Below, in pieces: positions 1 through 5,160 of a stretch of DNA of 6,337 nt. A program made the position numbers and the translations under genes. How positions within the stretch are numbered: position 1 is the stretch's first letter; the number at the start of each line of letters is the position of its first letter. The notes beneath the pieces were generated by a model. It saw only the letters and a program-made list of their open reading frames with translations. It had not been told where the DNA came from and did no database searches. This stretch comes from Candidatus Caldarchaeum sp. (GTDB lineage: Archaea; Thermoproteota; Nitrososphaeria_A; Caldarchaeales; Caldarchaeaceae), in contig JANWZU010000105.1 of NCBI GenBank assembly GCA_025054795.1, positions 1 to 6,337 on the forward strand, written 5' to 3'.

Positions 1-220
1 GCGAAGCTTTCTGAAGGCTCTGTGAACTGACAGCAAACCCATCCATGTGCGAGGCATTGAAAGCCGGCAAATCTCTTGCAGATACTATTTTTTCAGCCGA
101 AACCCTGCGGTAAGCTTGAAAAACGTTTACTTCCTCCGACTCTTTCACCGGCTCCACGAAGCTGAGAAGCTTTTTCTGGGCCTCCCATACGTCGTTGAAC
201 CGCTCAACCCTTCTGTACAT
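1..220 (-). CDS. moeA: Molybdopterin molybdenumtransferase MoeA, N-terminal part (cut by window edge)
   Basis: MoeA inserts molybdate into adenylylated molybdopterin in the cytoplasm, the last common step of Mo-cofactor synthesis. Reading leftward from ATG at 220-218, an open frame of 73 codons runs off the left edge. It begins MYRRVERFNDVWEAQKKLL. Residues 51-64 read LPAFNASHMDGFAV, matching the family signature (roughly lPxFdxSamDGyAv), and residues 30-50 match the usual 'A.grv.a..i.a..dlP' segment before it. Only the N-terminal region is visible, so the catalytic domain cannot be checked. The start is well fixed: an in-frame TAG lies four codons upstream (232-230) and there is no Shine-Dalgarno, consistent with a leaderless mRNA from the TATA element at 241-250. 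It is divergent from xdhC, 52 bp between start codons, fitting a shared role in Mo-enzyme assembly. A tungsten-specific MoeA paralogue is possible. Confidence 0.88.
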   Translation of the reverse strand, partial: MYRRVERFNDVWEAQKKLLSFVEPVKESEEVNVFQAYRRVSAEKIVSARDLPAFNASHMDGFAVSSQSLQKAS

Positions 221-233
221 TCCATAAAGCTAT

Positions 234-250
234 CGATTAGCTTATATTTT
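234..250. promoter_or_regulatory. TATA element apparently shared by divergent moeA and xdhC
   Basis: The 52-bp gap between moeA and xdhC contains one clear AT-rich core, CTTATATTTT (241-250), which reads AAAATATAAG on the other strand. Its centre is about 25 bp from the moeA ATG and about 28 bp from the xdhC TTG, the usual archaeal spacing from TATA box to transcription start. Both transcripts would then begin at or next to the start codon, and neither gene has a Shine-Dalgarno. BRE elements normally set direction in archaea; the flanks are CGATTAG on the plus side and CTCGCT on the minus side, neither decisive. The position is seen in the sequence; two-way use is inferred. Confidence 0.6.
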
Positions 251-272
251 AGCGAGACTAAAAACAGTTGAG

Positions 273-1118
273 TTGGACAACTTAACTTTTTACACAAAGG
301 TTGCTGAGCTTGTCGCCGAGCAGAGGAAGTTCTGCATAGCCACGGTCGTGAAAACCATCGGCCACACCTCTGGAAAAGTAGGCTCGAAAGCCATAATCTT
401 GGAGGACGGCAAGGGGTTGTTCGGATGGGTCGGCGGAGGCTGCGTTGAGACAACAGTCCTTCAAGAAGCTTTGAAGACTTTGAACGAGAACAGGAGCAGG
501 ACTATATACTTGGAGATGGAGGATGAGCTGCGTGGGACAGGAGTTCCATGCGGCGGCTCCATGGAGGTTTACTTGGAGCCTGTCCTTCCAAAAAAACAGC
601 TTCTTCTCGTGGGCCACGGCGAGATTGTTGAGAACCTAGCCAAGCTGGGTAAGATGCTCGATTACAAGGTAGTAGTGGCGGACCCGGAAGACATGTTCAA
701 AAGCTCCGACCGAGTCGACCAGTACAGCGTCGACCCAGACCTCAAGGACGTCAAGATAGACAAAAACACGGCAGTAGTTGTCTCAACCATGCACAAGCTC
801 GACCACAAGTACATCAAGAAGGCTCTCGACGAAGGAGCTTGGTACATCGGGCTGATAGCCAGCAAGAAGAGAGCTGGAATAGTTATCGAAACTCTTGTCA
901 GAATGGGTGTCGATAGAACGGGGCTGAGCAAAGTCTCTTCTCCCTGCGGAGTGGACATAGGTGCTGAAAAACCCGAGGAGATAGCTCTCAGCATAATGGC
1001 TGAGATACTGATGCTGGAAAAAGCCGGTACAGGTAAACGTCTGCAGGAAGTGAAAACTGTCGAGACAGAGGAGATAATAAGGGATGCTACGGGTGAGCGC
1101 GTAGGCCCCGTCTGCTGA
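273..1118 (+). CDS. xdhC: XdhC/CoxF/CoxI-family Mo-cofactor chaperone
   Basis: XdhC-family proteins bind Mo cofactor, support its sulfuration and deliver it to Mo hydroxylases of the xanthine/CO dehydrogenase superfamily; CoxF and CoxI in bacterial cox clusters are members. The 281-aa product has the usual two parts. The N-terminal XdhC_CoxI domain (about 8-100) contains GGGCVE (54-59, conserved Cys57) and CGG (93-95). The C-terminal Rossmann domain (about 108-245) has a GHGEIV glycine loop (114-119), YIGLIASKKR (191-200) and the DIGAEKPEEIALSIMAEI block (228-245). Length is normal for the two-domain form. The start is TTG; the downstream GTG option would remove conserved sequence, and the TATA box 28 bp upstream supports a leaderless TTG start. 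The last ten codons overlap the 3' end of convergent coxE. It may serve the enzyme of coxM/coxS or several Mo hydroxylases; CoxF versus CoxI cannot be told apart here. Confidence 0.92.
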   Translation: MDNLTFYTKVAELVAEQRKFCIATVVKTIGHTSGKVGSKAIILEDGKGLFGWVGGGCVETTVLQEALKTLNENRSRTIYLEMEDELRGTGVPCGGSMEVYLEPVLPKKQLLLVGHGEIVENLAKLGKMLDYKVVVADPEDMFKSSDRVDQYSVDPDLKDVKIDKNTAVVVSTMHKLDHKYIKKALDEGAWYIGLIASKKRAGIVIETLVRMGVDRTGLSKVSSPCGVDIGAEKPEEIALSIMAEILMLEKAGTGKRLQEVKTVETEEIIRDATGERVGPVC

Positions 1119-2247
1119 CTGGCTGCATTCGTCGAGTCATCGGCTGGAAGGACATTCCGAAGTAGCTTGTGAAGCCCTTTATGCTCTTTAGAGCGTTTAT
1201 TCCTGCTAGTATGTCCACGTAGGGTAGGGCTGTCTCCATACCGATTGTCCGTGGCTTAAACCCGGGCTTGTCTGCGTGGGGGTTGACCCAGATTAGACGT
1301 CCAACCATCCCCTTCAAACTTCTCATAGCCCTGTCGAGGAGCTCAGGCTCGCCTGTATCCCATCCGTCGCTGACGATGATAAGAACCGTCCCCCTGCCGA
1401 CCATTCCTCTGTATTTGTCGATGAAGTTTAGCAGACAACTGCCAATCCTCGTCCCGCTTCCCCAGATGTTAACATCCCGTGAGATGAGGTCCGCCGCCTT
1501 CTTGGGGCCGAAGTACTTCAGAAGGCTGCTTACACGCAGCAGCTTCGTGCTGAAGACGAAGACCTCAACCGCCACACTCTGTCTGGCCAGCGAGTACATG
1601 GACTGCATCAGGAACTCGGTGTAGGTGTCCATGGAGCCGCTTACGTCGAATATGGCGACAAGCTTGCATCTAGTCAGCTTCCTACGCATGCGGAGGACAC
1701 GCATAACCTCGCCGTAGTTTCTCAGGCTCTGCCTTATCGTCTCCCCGAAGTCAACAACACCCTTAAGGCTCTTCTCATACCTCCTGCCCGGAAGCAGAGC
1801 CAGCCGTCTCCTAAGCCTCTTCATCACTCTCCTGCTTTCACGGATAAACTCCAAGCTAGGGACCGGTAAGTCCTTTTTTGAGAGTATCTCAACGGGGCTG
1901 TAGTAGGCCATCATAGCTTGACGGGAGTCCTTTCCGCTTTCTCTACTACGTTGAAGCGTTCTCTGACCACCATCCCCGTCGCCTCCCGTCTCACCCTGCC
2001 TTCTCTCGGTTTTCTGCCGCCTAGTCGTCGTCAAATCCTCGAACACTCTGTCGAATATCTCGTAGTCTTCAAGCCTCTTAATCATGCACAGCTTCATCAC
2101 ATTTTTAAGATCCTCAACTCTCTCCATCCTCACTAAGCTAAGCGCCCTGTACGCGTCGATAGTTTCAGAAGTGCCGCACTTGACCCCATACTCCCTCAAC
2201 CGGTCGGCAACCTCAGCCACAAAAAACAGAAAATCCTCTTCCAACAT
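1087..2247 (-). CDS. coxE: CoxE-like von Willebrand factor A (MIDAS) protein
   Basis: CoxE partners the AAA+ protein CoxD in maturing the active site of CO-dehydrogenase-type enzymes; in the Oligotropha system it is linked to copper insertion. The 386-aa product has an N-terminal helical domain (about 1-72), a charged Gly/Arg/Gln-rich linker (about 73-112), a basic segment (about 135-195) and a C-terminal VWA domain (about 195-365). The metal-ion-dependent adhesion site is complete: DVSGSM (201-206), Thr266 in GSGTRIG, and SDGWDTG (293-299). The GMETALPYVD block (336-345) is typical of CoxE. No signal peptide or membrane segment is seen, so it should be cytoplasmic. The ATG follows the coxD stop by 2 nt with no good Shine-Dalgarno, suggesting translational coupling. 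Its 3' end overlaps convergent xdhC by 32 bp. Another VWA/MoxR-associated role is possible, but the cox neighbours argue for CoxE. Confidence 0.93.
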   Translation of the reverse strand: MLEEDFLFFVAEVADRLREYGVKCGTSETIDAYRALSLVRMERVEDLKNVMKLCMIKRLEDYEIFDRVFEDLTTTRRQKTERRQGETGGDGDGGQRTLQRSRESGKDSRQAMMAYYSPVEILSKKDLPVPSLEFIRESRRVMKRLRRRLALLPGRRYEKSLKGVVDFGETIRQSLRNYGEVMRVLRMRRKLTRCKLVAIFDVSGSMDTYTEFLMQSMYSLARQSVAVEVFVFSTKLLRVSSLLKYFGPKKAADLISRDVNIWGSGTRIGSCLLNFIDKYRGMVGRGTVLIIVSDGWDTGEPELLDRAMRSLKGMVGRLIWVNPHADKPGFKPRTIGMETALPYVDILAGINALKSIKGFTSYFGMSFQPMTRRMQPVSRRGLRAHP

Positions 2248-2249
2248 CC

Positions 2250-3137
2250 CTAGAAAATCCCGGAATCCCTAACTATCCTCAGGTCATCCTCATTCTTAAT
2301 CAAACAGCTCAGAGTCGACTCGATAATCGAGGGATTCAGCTCAGCGGCTCCCAAAACGTTCAAGGCGTTAGCCCAGTCTATCGTTTCAGAAATACCCGGC
2401 TTCTTGTTAAGCTCGTTTATCTGCCTAAGCTTCTGAACGAACGCAACAACCTCGTCGGCCATCTTAGGCGAAAGCTGCGGAACCTTAAGCGATAGAATAC
2501 GCCTTTCCTTCTCAGGCGACGGATAAGTCACATAGAGGTACAGACATCTTCTCCTAAGGCCGTCCCCCACCTCCCTCGTGCGGTTTGAAGTAATTATCAC
2601 CACCGGCTTCTTCTTAGCAGATATTGTCCCCAGCTCAGGGATAGTCACTTGGAACTCGGCGAGAAACTCCAGCAGAAAACCCTCGAACTCTTCGTCGCTC
2701 CTGTCTATTTCGTCGATGAGAAGAACCGGCGGGTTGGGGCCTTCGTGGAGAAGCGTAGCCAGCAACGGCCGTTTGAGCAGGTATTTCTGACTGAATATCT
2801 CCTCCGAAATTTCCTCCGGGGTTTTCCTGTCCTCCAGAAGTCTGATGTTTATCAGCTGACGTGGATAATCCCATTCGTACAGTGCTTGAGAAGCGGTGAT
2901 TCCCTCGTAGCACTGGAGGCGGATGAGGTCTGTGTTCAAAAGCTTGGCTAAGACTTTTGCGACTTCCGTCTTCCCGCATCCGGGCTCTCCCTCGATCAAA
3001 AGCGGCTTCTCAAGCTTCAGCGAAAGATACACAGACAGAGCAAGCGGTTTGTCTGCCACGTAGAGCTCCCTCTCCATCGCTTCGACAAGTTTTTCGGGAG
3101 TTAGATCGTTTAACAACCTCGGTTGATTTGTTTTCAT
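2250..3137 (-). CDS. coxD: CoxD-like MoxR-family AAA+ ATPase
   Basis: CoxD is a MoxR-type AAA+ ATPase thought to use ATP to remodel apo-CO dehydrogenase so that sulfur and copper can be added at the Mo site; it works with CoxE. The 295-aa protein shows Walker A GEPGCGKT (50-57), Walker B VLLIDEID (138-145), sensor 1 around TSNRT (184-188), an arginine-finger region DGLRRRC (192-198) and the CoxD-typical GISETIDWANAL (248-259) in the sensor-2 lid. Length is normal and all nucleotide-site motifs are intact, so it should be active. ATG at 3137-3135 gives the expected N-terminus (LTPEKLVEAMERELYVADKPLA) and lacks a Shine-Dalgarno, fitting a first gene with a short leader. It starts 82 bp from divergent coxM and is followed 2 nt later by coxE. 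A generic MoxR chaperone for another Mo hydroxylase is the alternative. Confidence 0.94.
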   Translation of the reverse strand: MKTNQPRLLNDLTPEKLVEAMERELYVADKPLALSVYLSLKLEKPLLIEGEPGCGKTEVAKVLAKLLNTDLIRLQCYEGITASQALYEWDYPRQLINIRLLEDRKTPEEISEEIFSQKYLLKRPLLATLLHEGPNPPVLLIDEIDRSDEEFEGFLLEFLAEFQVTIPELGTISAKKKPVVIITSNRTREVGDGLRRRCLYLYVTYPSPEKERRILSLKVPQLSPKMADEVVAFVQKLRQINELNKKPGISETIDWANALNVLGAAELNPSIIESTLSCLIKNEDDLRIVRDSGIF

Positions 3138-3165
3138 CTTTTAATTTATGTTTTGCACCTGTCTG

Positions 3166-3174
3166 CTCATAAGC
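3166..3174 (-). promoter_or_regulatory. Possible TATA box for coxD-coxE
   Basis: On the minus strand GCTTATGAG lies about 33 bp upstream of the coxD ATG and is the best TATA-like match at a suitable distance. It predicts a leader of only a few bases, AT-rich (TTAAAAG) and without a Shine-Dalgarno. The match is imperfect, and the AT-rich stretch at 3138-3150 is too near the start to be the TATA box of this start codon. Confidence 0.35.
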
Positions 3175-3178
3175 AAAG

Positions 3179-3195
3179 GTAGAAATGTTTTTAAG
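3179..3195 (+). promoter_or_regulatory. Probable BRE/TATA promoter for coxM-coxS-coxG
   Basis: A purine-rich GTAGAAA (3179-3185), resembling an archaeal BRE, is followed by a T-rich TATA-like TTTTTAAG (3188-3195). Its centre is about 29 bp from the coxM ATG at 3220, so transcription would begin at or a few bases before the start codon. No Shine-Dalgarno precedes coxM, which agrees with a leaderless message. The element falls inside the open stretch upstream of the chosen coxM start and supports that later start. Confidence 0.55.
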
Positions 3196-3201
3196 CAGGT
3201 C

Positions 3202-3220
3202 TCGGTTTCATCAAAACCGA
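3202..3220. promoter_or_regulatory. Inverted repeat (possible operator) at the coxM start
   Basis: TCGGTTT (3202-3208) and AAACCGA (3214-3220) are perfect 7-bp inverted repeats separated by 5 bp (CATCA). The repeat sits between the TATA-like element and the coxM start, with the last base being the A of ATG. This is a common place for an archaeal repressor to block polymerase recruitment or initiation. A role as operator is inferred from position and symmetry only. If the mRNA starts earlier than expected, the same bases could form a hairpin hiding the start codon. Confidence 0.45.
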
Positions 3221-4092
3221 TGATACCTAGAAAGTTTGAATATTTGGCGCCGACTACTTTAGCCCAAGCTGTTTCATTCCTAAGGAAGTATAAAGATGCC
3301 AAGGTTCTCAGCGGAGGGATGAGCCTTATTCCCATGATGAAGCTGAGGCTTGTCTCTCCACAGTACATCGTCGACATAAATAACATCAAAGGCCTCAACT
3401 ACATCAAGGACGGCGGCAGAGTCGTCAGAATCGGAGCTCTCGCACGACACGCCGACATCGAGCACTCTCCCATTATTAAAAAGAAGCTTCCTCTGTTGGC
3501 CGAGGCCGCTCCGCAGATAGCTGACATGCAGGTCAGGAACCTCGGCACCTTCATCGGCTCCCTAGCGCACGCCGACCCGGCAGCAGACTGGCCTGCTTCA
3601 ATCCTCGCCCTGGACGCCGAGCTCGTAGCTCAGGGAACGGGAAAAAGGAGGATCAAAGCTGTCAAGTTTTTCAAAGGTCCGTTCGAAACAGCCTTGAAGC
3701 CAACCGAAATACTTGTGGAGGCCGTGATACCTGTGCCGTCGGGGCCGAAGGTTGGTCAAGCTTACCTCAAGTTTGAGAGAAAGGCAGGAGATTATGCGAC
3801 TGTCGGGGTAGCTGCATCGGCTGTTCTCAACCAGAAGAACGAGGTCCAGAGCTTGGGCATAGGGTTGACGGCTGTAGCGCCTGCGCCTTTCAAGGCCACC
3901 GAGGCTGAGGAGATCCTGCTGGGGCAGAGGCCGACCAAGGACTTGATAGAGAAAGCTGCTCAGGCTGCGGCAGACATGTCGGACCCTTCCTCCGACCTCA
4001 GAGGATCGGCCGAGTACAAGCGTGAGATGGCAAAGGTTTTCACAAGAAGGGCTTTAAATAAAGCCTTTGAGAGAGCAGGAGTATCGGTGTAG
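3220..4092 (+). CDS. coxM: CO/xanthine dehydrogenase-type FAD-binding medium subunit (CoxM)
   Basis: The medium subunit carries FAD and passes electrons from the small subunit's Fe-S clusters to the external acceptor. From ATG 3220 the protein is 290 aa, standard for CoxM, and begins MIPRKFEYLAPTTLAQAV, the family's usual N-terminus. The first FAD loop is SGGMSL (31-36). The second is RNLGTFIGSLAHADPAADW (106-124), where the common TIGGS reads TFIGS, losing one glycine. GDYATVGVAA (190-199) near the flavin and the C-terminal CO_deh_flav_C domain (about 178-285) are present. An earlier in-frame ATG at 3148 would add 24 residues unlike the family and run through the promoter, so it was not used. 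The gene heads coxM-coxS-coxG; coxS starts 10 nt after its stop. Related aldehyde, nicotinate or hydroxybenzoyl-CoA enzymes have similar subunits, so the substrate is not fixed by this protein. Confidence 0.95.
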   Translation: MIPRKFEYLAPTTLAQAVSFLRKYKDAKVLSGGMSLIPMMKLRLVSPQYIVDINNIKGLNYIKDGGRVVRIGALARHADIEHSPIIKKKLPLLAEAAPQIADMQVRNLGTFIGSLAHADPAADWPASILALDAELVAQGTGKRRIKAVKFFKGPFETALKPTEILVEAVIPVPSGPKVGQAYLKFERKAGDYATVGVAASAVLNQKNEVQSLGIGLTAVAPAPFKATEAEEILLGQRPTKDLIEKAAQAAADMSDPSSDLRGSAEYKREMAKVFTRRALNKAFERAGVSV

Positions 4093-4101
4093 GTGGTGGG
4101 G
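4091..4101 (+). promoter_or_regulatory. Ribosome binding site of coxS
   Basis: AGGTGGTGGGG lies directly before the ATG at 4103; AGGTG (4091-4095) matches the archaeal Shine-Dalgarno core GGAGGTGAT with about 7 nt spacing, overlapping the coxM stop codon. It decides the coxS start: the upstream in-frame TTG at 4067 lies inside coxM with no such motif, and the later ATG at 4118 also lacks one. Confidence 0.7.
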
Positions 4102-4102
4102 T

Positions 4103-4645
4103 ATGGCAGCTAAGAAGATGGTTAAACAGACGGAGCCTGCTAAGAAGAACGTTTCGGTCGAGATTAATGGTGTGAAGTATTCCTACGACGTTGAGCCGAG
4201 GCTGCTGCTTGTGCACTTCATAAGAGAGTACGCAGGCCTTACTGGAACCCACATAGGCTGCGACACAACAAACTGCGGCGCCTGCACGGTTTTGATGCAG
4301 TTTGACGGAAAATGGAAGGCCATCAAGTCGTGCACATACTTCGCCGTACAGGCCAACGGGAAGAAGATATTGACCATTGAAGGAATGGCTAAAGGCGACG
4401 AGCTGCACCCGCTTCAGAAGGCGTTCTGGGAACATCACGGCCTCCAGTGCGGCTACTGCACACCAGGTATGATAATGGCTTCAGCTGGGTTCTTGATGAT
4501 AAACCCCAACCCGACGGAGGAGGAGGTCAGGCACGGAATATCCGGAAACCTCTGCAGATGCACGGGCTACGTAAACATAGTAAAGGCTATTCTAGCTGCA
4601 GCCGAGGAGATTAGGTCGTCCGGAAAGCCTGTCGTAGAGGTTTAG
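4103..4645 (+). CDS. coxS: CO/xanthine dehydrogenase-type [2Fe-2S] small subunit (CoxS)
   Basis: This subunit relays electrons from the Mo site of the large subunit to FAD on CoxM through two [2Fe-2S] clusters. The 180-aa protein has an N-terminal plant-ferredoxin-like domain (about 17-90) with ligands Cys53, Cys58, Cys61 and Cys77, then the helical [2Fe-2S]-binding domain (about 98-172) with Cys116, Cys119, Cys151 and Cys153. All eight ligands are present, as is the Gln of QCGYC (115-119) that approaches the Mo cofactor in this family. Length is slightly above the usual 155-165 aa because of a Lys-rich N-terminal extension (MAAKKMVKQTEPAKKN) before the beta-fold; no twin-arginine motif is present, so it should be cytoplasmic. 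coxG follows after 4 nt. The subunit is shared by many Mo hydroxylases, so the CO assignment rests on neighbours. Confidence 0.96.
   Translation: MAAKKMVKQTEPAKKNVSVEINGVKYSYDVEPRLLLVHFIREYAGLTGTHIGCDTTNCGACTVLMQFDGKWKAIKSCTYFAVQANGKKILTIEGMAKGDELHPLQKAFWEHHGLQCGYCTPGMIMASAGFLMINPNPTEEEVRHGISGNLCRCTGYVNIVKAILAAAEEIRSSGKPVVEV
4636..4641 (+). promoter_or_regulatory. Ribosome binding site of coxG
   Basis: AGAGGT at the very end of coxS contains the Shine-Dalgarno-like GAGG (4637-4640), 9 nt before the coxG ATG at 4650, indicating linked translation of coxS and coxG from one mRNA. Confidence 0.55.
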
Positions 4646-4649
4646 CAGG

Positions 4650-5105
4650 ATGAAGATAGCTGACAAGTTCGTCGTCGCCGCCGACAGAGACACCGTCTGG
4701 AAGTTCGTAACCAACCCCGACAACTTCGTCAAGCTTATCCCCGACCTCCAGAAGTATGAAAAGGTCGACGAGGCCAACTTTAAGACTGTTTTCAAAATCG
4801 GCTTGGGAATGATCAAGGGAAACCTCAACATGGCCTTCAAGTATGAGGAGCTTAACCCGCCGAGCAGCTTGAGGATTGTGGGTAAAGGGTCGGGTATACA
4901 GAGCACCGCCGACCTGAACCTGCTTCTTCAGCTCAACCCCAGCGACGGGGGAACAGAAATATCCTGGTCGGCTGACATCCTTGTCGGAGGGCTAGTTGCT
5001 AGCGTGGGCAGCAGGCTTATGGAGTCCACTACCAAGACCAAGGTTAGGGAGATAGTTGAGGGCTTGAAGAGGGAGCTTGAGAAGCCTTCTAAGAAGAAGA
5101 AATAA
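4650..5105 (+). CDS. coxG: CoxG-like SRPBCC-family protein
   Basis: CoxG proteins are START/Bet v1-like (SRPBCC) lipid-pocket proteins encoded with CO dehydrogenase; bacterial ones link the enzyme to the membrane and have been tied to electron delivery into the quinone pool. The 151-aa product covers the whole fold: an N-terminal strand and helix (VAADRDTVWKFVTNPDNF, 9-26), PDLQKYEKVD (31-40), GKGSGIQSTADL (78-89), GGTEISWSADI (100-110) and the long C-terminal helix with GGLVASVGSRLME (113-125). The C-terminus stops right after the domain with a lysine cluster (KPSKKKK); many bacterial CoxG proteins continue into a tail with a hydrophobic anchor, and none is seen here. It is third in the coxM-coxS-coxG operon, 4 nt after coxS. 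Without that context it would only be called an SRPBCC protein. Confidence 0.88.
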   Translation: MKIADKFVVAADRDTVWKFVTNPDNFVKLIPDLQKYEKVDEANFKTVFKIGLGMIKGNLNMAFKYEELNPPSSLRIVGKGSGIQSTADLNLLLQLNPSDGGTEISWSADILVGGLVASVGSRLMESTTKTKVREIVEGLKRELEKPSKKKK

Positions 5106-5120
5106 ACCTTTAGCAACATA

Positions 5121-5129
5121 CATTTAAAA
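5121..5129 (+). promoter_or_regulatory. Probable TATA box for the EF-2 gene
   Basis: CATTTAAAA in the 55-bp gap between coxG and fusA is a good archaeal TATA match centred about 35 bp before the ATG at 5161. It predicts a transcription start near 5150-5153 and a leader of about 10 nt that could just include the GGAG motif. Separate transcription from the cox genes is therefore likely. Confidence 0.6.
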
Positions 5130-5140
5130 CCGAGGTTTTT
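5126..5140. repeat. Palindrome and T-tract after coxG, overlapping the EF-2 TATA box
   Basis: AAAACC (5126-5131) and GGTTTT (5134-5139) form an inverted repeat with a 2-bp centre, running into five Ts (5136-5140). As RNA it could form a short weak hairpin followed by U residues, a possible terminator for the coxM-coxS-coxG message; the T-run alone can stop archaeal polymerase. It also overlaps the EF-2 TATA element, so it may instead be a protein-binding site or chance. Confidence 0.35.
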
Positions 5141-5151
5141 CAGATCACAGC

Positions 5152-5155
5152 GGAG
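5152..5155 (+). promoter_or_regulatory. Ribosome binding site of fusA
   Basis: GGAG ends 5 nt before the ATG at 5161, within the predicted short leader, and fits Shine-Dalgarno initiation at that ATG. Confidence 0.5.
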
Positions 5156-5160
5156 ACCAA

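Noticed and set aside
47..271. 74-codon plus-strand frame over the left end
   Set aside because: It is antisense to the recognisable MoeA fragment and crosses the shared promoter; its product resembles nothing known to me.
145..453. 102-codon open frame on the minus strand across the moeA start and xdhC
   Set aside because: It is out of frame with moeA, antisense to xdhC, Arg/Ser/Pro-rich low-complexity in appearance and matches no family; both overlapping genes are clearly real.
2635..2979. Open frames of 100-114 codons within coxD on both strands
   Set aside because: They overlap the intact, motif-complete coxD and give Arg/Ser/Pro-rich sequence without any domain.
3148..3219. Longer coxM start at ATG 3148 (24 extra residues, MFCTCLLISKGRNV...)
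   Set aside because: The extra residues do not resemble CoxM, whose N-terminus matches MIPRKFEY at 3220, and the stretch holds the likely coxM promoter. It would leave only 10 bp between the divergent coxD and coxM.
4067..4102. Longer coxS start at TTG 4067, inside the end of coxM
   Set aside because: It adds 12 residues outside the family and has no ribosome binding site, while ATG 4103 follows a strong AGGTGGTGGGG.
4646..5160. Searched for a coxL remnant around coxG
   Set aside because: Gaps of 4 and 55 bp surround coxG and neither contains large-subunit sequence; there is no decayed copy here.
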